The translations under genes and the position numbers were made by a program. From the NCBI RefSeq assembly GCF_024400535.1, contig NZ_CP038800.1, forward strand, positions 2,418,001 to 2,482,000: a stretch of DNA of 64,000 nucleotides, read 5' to 3'. Source of the stretch: Treponema denticola (GTDB taxonomy: Bacteria; Spirochaetota; Spirochaetia; Treponematales; Treponemataceae). Positions 34,652-43,718 of the stretch are shown one piece after another (positions within the stretch are counted from its first letter, which is position 1; each line of letters opens with the position of its first letter). The notes under the pieces were generated by a model, which was not told the origin of the DNA, searched no databases, and worked only from the letters and a program-made list of their open reading frames with translations.

Positions 34652-35866
34652 TTATAATGATAACAATTTTTTCTTTAATGCATCACCGAGCATTTCCAAA
34701 TGACGCTTTAAAATTTTAGTAGGACAGCCGACATTGATTCTTTCAAAACCGTCTCCTTCAGATCCGAAAACATATCCTTCATCCGTAAAAAATTGAGCTT
34801 CATTATGCATAAAATTTTCCAAAGTTTGGTTATCCATTCCGAGGGCTCTAAAATCAACCCATTGAAGATAGGTACCTTCAATGAAACGGCTTTTAAGCAT
34901 GGGAAAATTGGAATCAAAATAATTTTTTACCAGCTTTTGATTAGTATCGAGAACTTGAAGAAGTTCCTCAAGCCATTTGCCGCACTGAGTGTAAGCTATT
35001 TCGCAGGCTTTAAACCCTAGAGCATTTACGCTTGAAGATCTCATCCTCTGAAGCATTTCGTCGTATTTTTTTCTCAAAGTCTCATTTTCTACAATTATAT
35101 TTGATGTAGCAAGACCTGCAACATTAAATGTTTTTGAAGGAGCTGTCGCCGTAATGGTATTTGCACCTATTTCTTTTGAAATACTTGCCATAAGAGTGTG
35201 TTTATAGCCGGGCATTATAATATCGTTCCAAATCTCATCGGAAAAAACTATAACATTATTTTCTAAGGCTATTTCGGCAAGTTTTTTTAATTCCTCTTTT
35301 TTCCATACGCGGCCGACAGGATTATGAGGCGAACAGAAAATCAAAAGTTTATTTTTAGGCTGCTTTGCAAGGCTTTCAAATTTTTCATAATCTATTGTAT
35401 AATAGTTGTCCTTATCGCATAGAAGTGGGCAATTTACAAGCTCCCGCTCATTCATTTCGATTGCCATAGAAAAGGGATAATATACCGGCCGCATAATTAT
35501 TACGCCGTCTCCTTTTTCGGTAAAGGCATTTACTGCAGCAAAAAAAGCATTTACAACACCGGGCGTCTGAAGAATCATTTCGGCACTTACGGAGTAATCA
35601 TGTTCGCGTTTAAGCCAATTTATTACAGCGTTGTCATAATCGGCATACCGCGTAGAATAACCCAAAATCAGCCTGTCGAGGTATTCTTTTAGGCCTTCAG
35701 TTATTTCGGGCGGGTTTTTAAATTCCATATCGGCCACCGAAAGCGGAATTATGCCGTCCGAAACATCAGGCTTCCATTGGTACATAAGCTCCCACTTAGC
35801 GGAACCGATGTTTTTTCGCGGAAGGGTATTTTCAAAATCATACTTTCTTGTTTTATTGATTGACAT
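34652..35866 (-). CDS. PLP-dependent C-S lyase of the MalY/PatB/cystalysin group
   Basis: 404 residues, the size of cystalysin (399). The start TLPRKNIGSAKWELMYQ, the substrate-loop run PLSVADMEFKNPPEI, VIIMRPVYYPFSMAIEMN, FCSPHNPVGRVWKKEEL and the PLP-lysine motif TAPSKTFNVAG (Lys near residue 243) match the group. The enzyme should split cysteine or cystathionine with release of sulfide, pyruvate and ammonia. Against T. denticola cystalysin (Hly) as I remember it, blocks are highly similar but not identical, so this is a related enzyme or paralogue, not necessarily the haemolysin itself. It overlaps glycogen phosphorylase by 14 bp and follows it. Confidence 0.9.
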   Translation of the reverse strand: MSINKTRKYDFENTLPRKNIGSAKWELMYQWKPDVSDGIIPLSVADMEFKNPPEITEGLKEYLDRLILGYSTRYADYDNAVINWLKREHDYSVSAEMILQTPGVVNAFFAAVNAFTEKGDGVIIMRPVYYPFSMAIEMNERELVNCPLLCDKDNYYTIDYEKFESLAKQPKNKLLIFCSPHNPVGRVWKKEELKKLAEIALENNVIVFSDEIWNDIIMPGYKHTLMASISKEIGANTITATAPSKTFNVAGLATSNIIVENETLRKKYDEMLQRMRSSSVNALGFKACEIAYTQCGKWLEELLQVLDTNQKLVKNYFDSNFPMLKSRFIEGTYLQWVDFRALGMDNQTLENFMHNEAQFFTDEGYVFGSEGDGFERINVGCPTKILKRHLEMLGDALKKKLLSL

Positions 35867-38306
35867 TTATTTTTTCCAGTCTCCAAATTTCATCAACATA
35901 GTTTTGAATAGTCCTGTCCGAACTGAATTTTCCGGAGCGGGCTATATTTAAAATACATTTTTTTGCCCAAGCATGGCGGTGATAATACTCGCTTATAATC
36001 TGCTCGTGAGCTTTTTGATAGCTCTTAAAATCGGCAAGAATATAATAAGTATCGGGCCTCTGACCTTCAACACCGTAAATCAAAGAATCGTAAAGCCCTC
36101 TAAATGTTTGTTCTCCCGGCAAGGTGTAAGTCCCATCGATAAGCTGATTGACAGCCTTTTCCAGTTCGGGGTTTGCTGCGAGATATTCCCTCGGATTATA
36201 GGTGTTTTCCTTATCCATCTTTAAAATCTCTTCAGCCTTAAGCCCGAAGATAAATTCATTCTCTGCTCCGGCTTCTTCGGCAATTTCAATATTAGCCCCG
36301 TCAAGGGTGCCGATGGTTACGGCTCCGTTAATCATAAATTTCATGTTGCCCGTACCGGAGGCTTCTTTTCCGGCTGTAGAAATTTGTTCCGAAATATCGG
36401 CAGCAGGGAAGATTTTTTCCGCAGCAGACACGCGGTAGTTCTCAACAAAGACAACTCTTAATTTACCTGCAACCCTGTGATCGTTATTTATTCTGTCGGA
36501 GACCGTATTGATGAGCTTTATTATTTCCTTTGCACGCCTATAAGCTGCCGCAGCTTTTGCTCCGAAGATAAAGGTTCGAGGAATAGGGTCATAGGACGGG
36601 TCGTTTATGATTCTATTATAAAGGGTCATTATATGGAGAATGTTCAGTAACTGCCTTTTATATTCGTGGAGGCGTTTGATTTGAACATCATAGATAGAAT
36701 CGGGGTTGACAAATATGCCCTGATTTTTTTCAAGATATTCGGCAAGCCTGATTTTATTTTTATGTTTAACCTCGATAAAACCTTCTAAAAATTCTTCATC
36801 ATCTATAAAGGCTTCAAGCTTTTTTAATTCATTTAAATTAGTTATCCAGCCGCCGCCTATGTATTTTGTGATAAACTCGGAAAGAAGAGGATTGGCTGTT
36901 AAAAGCCAACGCCTTTGAGTTACTCCGTTGGTCTTATTGTTAAACTTATGGGGATAGAGGTCATAAAAATCGGCAAGCTCTTTGTGCTTTAGAATTTCGG
37001 TGTGAAGAGCGGCAACTCCGTTTACCGAAAAGGCTCCGGCTATGGCAAGGCGGGCCATGTGAATTTTCCCGTCAGCCATAATCGCCATATTGTTGTGCTT
37101 TTTCCAATCTCCCGGATATTTTTCGTAAAGCTTTGCCAAAAAGCGCCTGTTTATTTCTTCAACGATTTGATAAATCCTAGGCAAAAGGTTTTGAAAAACA
37201 TCTATGGGCCATTTTTCCAAGGCCTCCGCTAAAATCGTGTGGTTTGTGTAAGCAAAAACCTTCTTTGTAATATCCCAAGCGGCATCCCATTCAAGATGAT
37301 AATCGTCCATAAGGATACGCATAAGTTCAGGGATTCCCACAACAGGATGGGTATCGTTTAATTGAATCACAACATAGTCGGGCAGCTTGGTAAAATCCGT
37401 ACCTTCTCTATGTATAAAGGAGCGTATAATATCCTGTAAACTTGCAGAAGTAAAAAAGTATTGCTGTTTTAAGCGTAGATTCATTCCGGGCGGGCCGGAA
37501 TCATTGGGATATAGAATACAGGAAATGCTTTCGGCATCTATCTGTTTTTGGAAGGCCCTGTTATATTCCATGCTGTTAAAAAGCGGAAGATCAAAGCCGT
37601 CATCGGAAGAAGCTTCCCAAAGGCGGAGGGTGTTTACAGTGTCCGTACCGTAACCTACAATCGGCATATCATAGGGGGTGGCAATAATTTCTTCCGCTCC
37701 GTTTAGATCATAATAGAGTCTCCCGCTCTCGGATGTTCGGGAAGAAGGTATACCGCCAAAATAAACCTTAACGCTCAAATCGGAGCGGCGGACCTCCCAA
37801 GGGTCGCGGGCAAAAAGCCAGCGGTCGGGATATTCGACCTGATAGCCGTTTTCGATTCTTTGTTCGAACATTCCGTACTTATAGCGGATACCGTAGCCGT
37901 GCCCCGGATAGTTCATGGTTGCAAGGGAGTCCAAAAAACATGCAGCGAGTCTTCCCAAGCCTCCGTTTCCTAAACCGGCATCGGGCTCTTCATCTTCGAT
38001 AATCGAAAGCGGTTCGGATATTTCATCTGCAATTTCTTCAATGGTTTTTCGAATACCCATATTGTTTATATTATTGATTAAGGCACGCCCCATCAAAAAT
38101 TCGGCTGAAAGGTAATACATCCTCCTAACACCCTTTTTCTCTTGAGCATTCATAGTCTTAATCCAGTTAGATTGAATAAGCTCCATAACCGTACTGGCTA
38201 CGGCATCATAAATCTCTCGGCGGGTAGCCTTATCAAGGCTTTTACTGAAATTTCTCTTTAAGCGTCTTATTACGGAATCTTTAACTTCTTCTTTTGAAAT
38301 AACCAA
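35853..38306 (-). CDS. glgP: Glycogen/maltodextrin phosphorylase
   Basis: 817 residues. TTG start at 38306 is supported by AGGAGG 7 bases upstream. Diagnostic blocks: MYYLSAEFLMGRALINNI, EEEPDAGLGNGGLGRLAACFLDS in pieces, ATPYDMPIVGYG, QLNDTHPVVGIPELMRIL, NKTNGVTQRRWL, DVQIKRLHEYKRQLLNIL and the PLP-lysine site SGTGNMKFMINGA. The DEEP spacing is normal. It releases glucose 1-phosphate from alpha-1,4-glucan using phosphate. A promoter stands at 38348-38376 and the C-S lyase gene follows with overlap, so they form one operon. Confidence 0.96.
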   Translation of the reverse strand: MVISKEEVKDSVIRRLKRNFSKSLDKATRREIYDAVASTVMELIQSNWIKTMNAQEKKGVRRMYYLSAEFLMGRALINNINNMGIRKTIEEIADEISEPLSIIEDEEPDAGLGNGGLGRLAACFLDSLATMNYPGHGYGIRYKYGMFEQRIENGYQVEYPDRWLFARDPWEVRRSDLSVKVYFGGIPSSRTSESGRLYYDLNGAEEIIATPYDMPIVGYGTDTVNTLRLWEASSDDGFDLPLFNSMEYNRAFQKQIDAESISCILYPNDSGPPGMNLRLKQQYFFTSASLQDIIRSFIHREGTDFTKLPDYVVIQLNDTHPVVGIPELMRILMDDYHLEWDAAWDITKKVFAYTNHTILAEALEKWPIDVFQNLLPRIYQIVEEINRRFLAKLYEKYPGDWKKHNNMAIMADGKIHMARLAIAGAFSVNGVAALHTEILKHKELADFYDLYPHKFNNKTNGVTQRRWLLTANPLLSEFITKYIGGGWITNLNELKKLEAFIDDEEFLEGFIEVKHKNKIRLAEYLEKNQGIFVNPDSIYDVQIKRLHEYKRQLLNILHIMTLYNRIINDPSYDPIPRTFIFGAKAAAAYRRAKEIIKLINTVSDRINNDHRVAGKLRVVFVENYRVSAAEKIFPAADISEQISTAGKEASGTGNMKFMINGAVTIGTLDGANIEIAEEAGAENEFIFGLKAEEILKMDKENTYNPREYLAANPELEKAVNQLIDGTYTLPGEQTFRGLYDSLIYGVEGQRPDTYYILADFKSYQKAHEQIISEYYHRHAWAKKCILNIARSGKFSSDRTIQNYVDEIWRLEKINVNQ

Positions 38307-38347
38307 GCTTCTACCTCCTTCTTATGTATACATACTACTCCATATTT

Positions 38348-38376
38348 ATTGTATGCCTTTTTTCAGATAAAATCAA
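38348..38376 (-). promoter_or_regulatory. Promoter of glgP
   Basis: TTGATT (38371-38376), 17-bp spacer, TACAAT (38348-38353) on the minus strand, about 40 bp before the TTG start. Confidence 0.65.
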
Positions 38377-38439
38377 GCATTTATCTATTAGAATAGTTTA
38401 TATTTTTTGAGGCTGAAATTTTATCGGTATCAAAAAATA

Positions 38440-39180
38440 TTATAGGAAACATCTAAGAGAATTTATTTCTTCCGCTAAAAGCTCTCTATATTCACCCAAT
38501 TTTAAATTTTCATCCAAGACTATAGAGCCCACTGCAATACGCCTAAGATAACACAATTCATTTCCGGCGCTTAAGCACATTTTTTTTACTTGATGGAATT
38601 TCCCCTCGGTTATGTGCATTAAAAATCCGCTTCTAAAAGAACCGGTTTTGTTTTCGCATTTTTCGAATTTTGCAGGGAGACACTTATAACCGTTTTTTAA
38701 CACAATTCCTTTTTCAAACTCTTCGCAGTAAGTTCTAAACTCTTCATCGGAGGGCTCTCGGCTTAACTCCAGATAATAAGTCTTGACCGTTCCCGACTTA
38801 GGCGAGGTAATCTTGTGGGTAATCTCGCCGTCATCGGTAATAATCAAAAGGCCTTCGGTGTCTATATCCAGCCGGCCGATAGGAAATAGCTTCATCCTGT
38901 CAAAGGGAGCTTTTATATAATCCATTACGGTTTTATGTACGGGATCGCTTGTCGAAGTTACACAGCCTTGAGGCTTATTAAACATAAGATAAACATTTGT
39001 CCTTAACACAAGAGGCTCCCCGTCTATAGTTATTTTATTTAGGTCAGTATCTAAAATAAAGGAGGGAGAAACAATACGCACCCCGTCCACGCAGCAGTTT
39101 TTTTTACGTATCATTTTTTTTACATCACTTCGGGAGCCTAAACCGCTGAGGGCCAATATTCTATCCAAACGGGTTTTCAA
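38440..39180 (-). CDS. Pseudouridine synthase of the RsuA/RluB/E/F family
   Basis: 246 residues. An N-terminal S4 RNA-binding domain (RLDRILALSGLGSRSDVKKMIR, with VDG turn) is followed by the catalytic domain with LMFNKPQGCVTST and the active-site motif FPIGRLDIDTEGLLIITDDG, where Asp attacks uridine. EGKFHQVKKMCLSAGNEL is the family C-terminal motif. Target may be 16S U516 (RsuA) or a 23S site; not resolved by eye. It is the last gene of the long minus-strand operon and overlaps its upstream neighbour by 4 bp. Confidence 0.92.
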   Translation of the reverse strand: MKTRLDRILALSGLGSRSDVKKMIRKKNCCVDGVRIVSPSFILDTDLNKITIDGEPLVLRTNVYLMFNKPQGCVTSTSDPVHKTVMDYIKAPFDRMKLFPIGRLDIDTEGLLIITDDGEITHKITSPKSGTVKTYYLELSREPSDEEFRTYCEEFEKGIVLKNGYKCLPAKFEKCENKTGSFRSGFLMHITEGKFHQVKKMCLSAGNELCYLRRIAVGSIVLDENLKLGEYRELLAEEINSLRCFL

Positions 39181-40103
39181 GGTTTTTCAAAGCTCCTTAA
39201 AGGGCAGCTCTCTAAGGAGCCGCAAGCTTCTTTATTTAAATCTTTACTTAAAATAGAATCGATAAAATTTTTTATTCCATTCTCCTTGTCTCTAAGGAGG
39301 GCGGTAATACAGGGGCGGCCTATTAAAACTTCTTCAACGCCTAAAGAAGAAGATGCTATAAAATCTTCTCTTCTCCGTAAGCCGCCGTCAGCCCAAACCT
39401 CGCCTGAATATTTTTTTATCTCTTTTAAATGAGAGTGAGCAAATGAGGCAACGCTTCCCCTATCGGTTTCGATACGGCCGCCGTGATTTGAAATAATGGC
39501 AATGTCGGGTTTTAGCTCCTTCACAACTTCAATATCATAGGAGGTAAAAATCCCCTTCACGGCAAATGGGAGCTTGGCATATTTTTTTAAAGCAGCCAAA
39601 TCTTTTGCAGTCTTTTTTTCAAGGTGAACAAGATTCCGCATAGTTACAATATTATAAGCATCCGTATCTACCCCGATAATTTCCGCCGCCTCCAGTGAGG
39701 CCTCAATTCTTTCAAAGAGCTTCATCTGCGGATATGGTTTTAAAAAGACTGCACCTTTTTTTTTAACATCCTTTAAGGCATCAATACCTGAAAAAAGTTT
39801 TAAGTTGGGATGGCCGTCCCCTATGCTTAAAGATAGGCCGGCCTTAACCGATGCCCTTATAAGGTCAAAATAAAATTGTCTTTCGTCCTCATAGCCGACA
39901 TTTTCTACAGCCCCCGTCATAGGAGCAAGGCGGAGTCTCGGCAGAGGATAGGAATCAGATGTATAATAATTTTTCCACTCGGCACAGTTTAAAATAAAAT
40001 TAGAGCTTTCAAAGACTCCGCCCATTCCGGGAAGCTCTCCTATGCAGGCTTTTCCGTTACATTCCTTACATAATCGGCACTTATATTTTTTGTTCACACT
40101 CAT
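39177..40103 (-). CDS. FMN-dependent alpha-hydroxy-acid dehydrogenase-like protein with Cys-rich N-terminus
   Basis: 308 residues. The TIM-barrel FMN family is shown by PFAVKGIFTSYDIEVV (the FMN-binding Lys strand), IISNHGGRI (active-site His and Arg), and WADGGLRRREDFIASSSLGVEEVLIGRP. The N-terminus carries four Cys, CRLCKECNGKAC, spaced x2, x2, x4, then GELPGMGG. Another Cys pair is near the end. This Cys block also occurs in clostridial proteins annotated alpha-hydroxy-acid oxidising; it could bind a metal or an Fe-S cluster. Substrate unknown (lactate- or IDI-2-like). Confidence 0.85.
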   Translation of the reverse strand: MSVNKKYKCRLCKECNGKACIGELPGMGGVFESSNFILNCAEWKNYYTSDSYPLPRLRLAPMTGAVENVGYEDERQFYFDLIRASVKAGLSLSIGDGHPNLKLFSGIDALKDVKKKGAVFLKPYPQMKLFERIEASLEAAEIIGVDTDAYNIVTMRNLVHLEKKTAKDLAALKKYAKLPFAVKGIFTSYDIEVVKELKPDIAIISNHGGRIETDRGSVASFAHSHLKEIKKYSGEVWADGGLRRREDFIASSSLGVEEVLIGRPCITALLRDKENGIKNFIDSILSKDLNKEACGSLESCPLRSFEKP

Positions 40104-40112
40104 TTTATTTTC

Positions 40113-40685
40113 TCATTTTATTTTTGACGATAAAACCAAAAGTTTTTCTTTAATATAAATTTCGGCTTGAACTTTTTTTGCATTTCCGGATTCATTTTGA
40201 GAAGAAAACCTAAGCTCGGCTCCCGTATAAATACCGGTCTGCAGCGAAGACGATAATTTGTTTCCCTTATCATCTAAAAAAATAAAGTTTACTCTTACCA
40301 AGGCTCCGTCTTTTTCTTCACTCTCTTTTAAGCCTTCTAAAAATTTAGTATTTTCACTAAAACGCAAATTTGCCAAGGCCCTATCTTGATAAATAAAGGA
40401 CTTTAGCTCTACTTTTATTCCATAAATACGGCCGCTATTTCTGTCGGAACGGGTAATAAAAAAGGCAATGTTAATGCTTATAAGAACAACTATAACAAAA
40501 AATACGGACCTTAAGCCTCGATTTTCGGTTACGCTTTTTATAAAACTTCGCTTTCTTACAAAATCCGGATCGTGTAATTGCCTGACCTTTTCTGAGGCAT
40601 TTTTAATTCTATCTTCCCTATTATAGCGGGTAAAAGCTTCACGCGAAGAAGAATCTCTTTTTTCAAATAGATCATCATCACTCAT
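40113..40685 (-). CDS. Single-span membrane protein of unknown function
   Basis: 190 residues. A charged cytoplasmic N-terminus (about 1-60, many Arg, Asp and Ser, RYNREDRIKNASEKV) is followed by one transmembrane helix (about 64-83, SVFFVIVVLISINIAFFI) and an extracytoplasmic beta-rich domain (VELKSFIYQDRALANLRF, TGIYTGAELRFSSQ). No family recognised. The start overlaps the stop of the lipoprotein gene by 1 bp and lies inside the rplM-led operon. Confidence 0.72.
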   Translation of the reverse strand: MSDDDLFEKRDSSSREAFTRYNREDRIKNASEKVRQLHDPDFVRKRSFIKSVTENRGLRSVFFVIVVLISINIAFFITRSDRNSGRIYGIKVELKSFIYQDRALANLRFSENTKFLEGLKESEEKDGALVRVNFIFLDDKGNKLSSSLQTGIYTGAELRFSSQNESGNAKKVQAEIYIKEKLLVLSSKIK

Positions 40686-41890
40686 TATTTGTCTCCAATA
40701 ATTTTATCACCTCTCCACCAAACAATCAGGGCCTTATCATCTTTAGCAAGCAAAGCAGAAATAATTCCTTTGGAAGAAACATGAAAAGTGTTGTAAAACA
40801 TTTCTCCGCTTGAAACAATTAAATCTCTTTTATATTTACGCTGAGATTTTAAATCCATAATTTCGAGGGCATAACCTTTATTTGTCGGAGTAAGCAAATA
40901 ACACCAATCATTTTCAGTGATGCCTATCATTTCATATACTTTTTTAAAAGAGGAACTTGTACCTCCGGATATCTCGGTTTCCTCATAGGCATCAATATCC
41001 GATTTTTTATCATACTTACCGGTTTTTATATTTAAAAAATATAAGCAGCTTTTATCATAACTTATACCTAAATTAGCCTTGGTTGCAGCATCTTTTTCTT
41101 CGATATAATAGTCTATTTTAATATAAAGATAAAGATCATTAAAATCAGGCATTATTTTATCTATTGAAGAAAAGATCTTATTCCCCGTATCGTATGGGCT
41201 GGGCACGGCATTAAAAAATATAGGAATCTTGTACAATAAATCGCCTAGGCTGTTATACCAATAAATTTTTAAGCTGCTTTGTGTACGGCAGACTACAATT
41301 ATATCATTTGAAGAATTTGTATAAATACCTTCGATAGATGGAAAAGGAGTTCCCCCCGGACCTTCTTGTCCCAAATAATCTAAGAAATTTCCGTTTTCAT
41401 CAAAATGTAAAATTATATCCCTCAGAGCCAGATTTTCTTCGTGGTCATATTCTATTTTTTCATCTACAACCGAATCGACAACAAATAATTGTTTTGAAGA
41501 AGTTACCGTAATTAGTGCCGGATGATTAAAAGGATACTTTACAGTTCCTCTTGTAGTAGCCTTTACATCGTCCGCATTTTTTTTCATAAAGGCAGGCTCC
41601 ATATTTGTATCTTGATTATAAAAAAATATCAATAAGTCTCCAAATGAGGATAATTTTAAAATTTTTTGACCGCCGGAATTGACTATATAAAAGATTCCGT
41701 CTTTCATTAAGATCTGTGTATCAGGCCGGGGATAAGAACTATTTAAATTAAATAAATTCAATTCATTTTCAAATAAACCGTAATTCAGACTGAATTTTTC
41801 CTCCCGTTCCAATTCGGAAGGGGTCTCCTGTTTACAGGAAAATAAAAGGCCTGCACAAATTATAAGCCATAAAATTTTTATATTTTTCAT
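40685..41890 (-). CDS. Lipoprotein with beta-propeller-like repeats
   Basis: 401 residues. Signal peptide IICAGLLFSCKQE with lipobox LFSC. The mature part has repeated beta-strand modules of the six-bladed NHL/6-phosphogluconolactonase type: FYIVNSGGQKILKLSSFGDLLIF, ALITVTSSKQLFVVDS, DIILHFDENGNFLDYLGQEGPGG, WYNSLGDLLYKIPIFF. The G-x-L-x-Y-L-G block is typical of such blades. No enzyme motif seen. Role may be binding in the periplasm or at the surface. It overlaps the aldolase-like gene by 4 bp. Confidence 0.75.
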   Translation of the reverse strand: MKNIKILWLIICAGLLFSCKQETPSELEREEKFSLNYGLFENELNLFNLNSSYPRPDTQILMKDGIFYIVNSGGQKILKLSSFGDLLIFFYNQDTNMEPAFMKKNADDVKATTRGTVKYPFNHPALITVTSSKQLFVVDSVVDEKIEYDHEENLALRDIILHFDENGNFLDYLGQEGPGGTPFPSIEGIYTNSSNDIIVVCRTQSSLKIYWYNSLGDLLYKIPIFFNAVPSPYDTGNKIFSSIDKIMPDFNDLYLYIKIDYYIEEKDAATKANLGISYDKSCLYFLNIKTGKYDKKSDIDAYEETEISGGTSSSFKKVYEMIGITENDWCYLLTPTNKGYALEIMDLKSQRKYKRDLIVSSGEMFYNTFHVSSKGIISALLAKDDKALIVWWRGDKIIGDK

Positions 41891-43092
41891 TTTTTATAAA
41901 CTCCCATATTTTCTAAACTCATCTTAGAGTATTCCGACAGGTATCCTTTCCGCATTTTTTTTGCTCTTCGAAAACTGAGAGGAAAATAATTTTTAAATTT
42001 CCACGAAAGCGCAAGAGCCAAAAGATTTTTTTCAAGAATTTCTTTTAATGCTCTTATATCATTTTTATCGGAAAGGCAGCAAAGAGCACCGCTTTCACTT
42101 ATCAAAATGCAAGAACGGTTTTTTAAAGCGTTTACAATTGCATCCCCCATCTGTTCAGCTCTGTTTTCAAAAAAAGGAAGAACAAAAATATTTTCGCCGG
42201 CAATCTGAGCAAAGTCATCTAAAAAAGCCGGTATGCAGTTATCGATCTTCATTTTTTTTGAAACGAAAACAGCCGCCGGTAAATCGCTTTGCTCTATAAA
42301 ACTAATCTCAGGATAAGCAGCATATATTTTTCTATGCAAATCGGCAGAAAAATCGAAAAGGCCTTCTGTAATATTACCCGATTTTATATCCATCTTGCAC
42401 ACAATAATACCGGTACCCTTATCATAAACAGTACATGAATTTCCCCCTCTACAGCTTGAATAAAAATTTACTAAAGGATGCAGGGCTTTTCGTTCGCGGC
42501 GTCTATAGGCAAGAGCCAATTCCGGAACTTCCGAAAAGAGCAAACTACGGCACAAAGTCTCAAGAGCTTCTGCCTGAGTAAAGGCCTCATCGGCATTTTC
42601 TCCAAAACACAAACAGCCGTGTTGAGCCAGTATTATTGATCCTGAAGATTTTTTTAAACATTTTACCGAATAGCGGGCTATTCTTTTTGTCCCGGAAGGG
42701 GCATATTTTGCAATAGGCACGGAGCTGCCTAAAATTGAAGACAGTTTTTCATCCTTAACATTAATTTCAGAAAAGCAGCCGGAAACGGCAGAAGCAAATT
42801 TTTGATGTGTATGAATTATAAATCTTATATTGGGGTCAGCTTTATAAATAGAGGCATGGACAATACGCTCAGAAGAAGGTTTTATAGGGCCGGAAGATTC
42901 AGGATTAGCTATTTTAAGGATAACTATCTGTTCAGGCCTCAGAGTTTCATAAGCATAACCCGAAGGGGTAATAGCAAATGTTTTATCATCTATACGCAGG
43001 CTCACATTGCCCCACGTGCGTATAGTCAAATTGGAAGACAAAAGTCTTTTTCCTGTTTCGACTACAAGTCTTTTTGCTTCCTCAACTGTCAT
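41887..43092 (-). CDS. Class II aldolase/adducin family protein with a degenerate second domain
   Basis: 401 residues. Domain one (about 1-195) is class II aldolase-like: NLTIRTWGNVSLR, FAITPSGYAYETLRPEQIV, PSSERIVHASIYKADPNIRFIIHTHQ and, later, AQHGCLCFGENADEAF. HTH and the later His are the family's zinc ligands. The second half repeats the plan weakly (SADLHRKIYAAYPEISFIEQSDLP, PFFENRAEQMGDAIVNAL) but the HTH is replaced by EQSD, so it is unlikely to bind zinc. The substrate of domain one (a sugar phosphate) is unknown. Fused double copies are unusual. Confidence 0.85.
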   Translation of the reverse strand: MTVEEAKRLVVETGKRLLSSNLTIRTWGNVSLRIDDKTFAITPSGYAYETLRPEQIVILKIANPESSGPIKPSSERIVHASIYKADPNIRFIIHTHQKFASAVSGCFSEINVKDEKLSSILGSSVPIAKYAPSGTKRIARYSVKCLKKSSGSIILAQHGCLCFGENADEAFTQAEALETLCRSLLFSEVPELALAYRRRERKALHPLVNFYSSCRGGNSCTVYDKGTGIIVCKMDIKSGNITEGLFDFSADLHRKIYAAYPEISFIEQSDLPAAVFVSKKMKIDNCIPAFLDDFAQIAGENIFVLPFFENRAEQMGDAIVNALKNRSCILISESGALCCLSDKNDIRALKEILEKNLLALALSWKFKNYFPLSFRRAKKMRKGYLSEYSKMSLENMGVYKK

Positions 43093-43097
43093 TCCCT

Positions 43098-43706
43098 CTA
43101 GCTTACAACCTCATTTATTTCGCTTAAGATAGCAGTAAAATCTACAGGTTTTTTAAAAAAAGAATCGGCACCAAGATCTTGCATACTTTTTTCAAGAGAA
43201 TCATCATCAAGTCCTGTAATAACAATTATATAGGGCTGTCCAAAAAAAGGATCCGTTTTTAATTTTTTACATATCTCTTTTCCATTAACCCCGGGAAGAT
43301 CTATATCCAAAATCACAAATCCGGGCTTATATTTTACAAGCTGAGTCCCGGCATCAAAACCGTCAAAAGATTGATATACGGTTAAGTTTGGAAGATTTCT
43401 ATTTAAAAAAGAGGCTATAGCGCCATTTAAAACCTTATCATCATCAATAATAATGACGGAATTCCAATGAGCTTCTTCTAAAGAATCCTGCAATTCAGGA
43501 GGAATTTTCATACCCCTTTCTTTTATAAAGAAGAGCAAGTCTTCATAATATACCCTATATTGACCGCCCGGAGTATTAAAGGCTTTTAAATACCCGTTTC
43601 TAATCCAGTTGATAGCAGTCTGGTTTACTACCCCGCAAATATTCGCAACTTCAAGAGCTGAATACATTTTAACACGTCGTCTACTTTCACTTTTAGCCAT
43701 AAGCAT
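43098..43706 (-). CDS. Response regulator with N-terminal MerR/excisionase-type HTH
   Basis: About 202 residues from ATG 43706 (GAGG 10 bp upstream); ATG 43700 is possible too. The N-terminus (about 13-65) reads YSALEVANICGVVNQTAINWIRNGYLKAF, a helix-turn-helix of the excisionase/MerR type, then QYRVYYEDLLFFI. Residues about 85-202 are a receiver domain: VIIIDDD (acidic pair), FVILDIDLPG with the phospho-Asp, IVITG and FFKKPVD with Lys. The order HTH first, receiver second is the reverse of most DNA-binding regulators. A cognate kinase is not in the window. Confidence 0.88.
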   Translation of the reverse strand: MLMAKSESRRRVKMYSALEVANICGVVNQTAINWIRNGYLKAFNTPGGQYRVYYEDLLFFIKERGMKIPPELQDSLEEAHWNSVIIIDDDKVLNGAIASFLNRNLPNLTVYQSFDGFDAGTQLVKYKPGFVILDIDLPGVNGKEICKKLKTDPFFGQPYIIVITGLDDDSLEKSMQDLGADSFFKKPVDFTAILSEINEVVS

Positions 43707-43718
43707 AAAAAACAAACC

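Noticed and set aside
34652..35866. Calling the C-S lyase the cystalysin haemolysin (hly) itself
   Set aside because: Blocks differ at many places from cystalysin as I remember it; a paralogue or orthologue in another species cannot be told without alignment.
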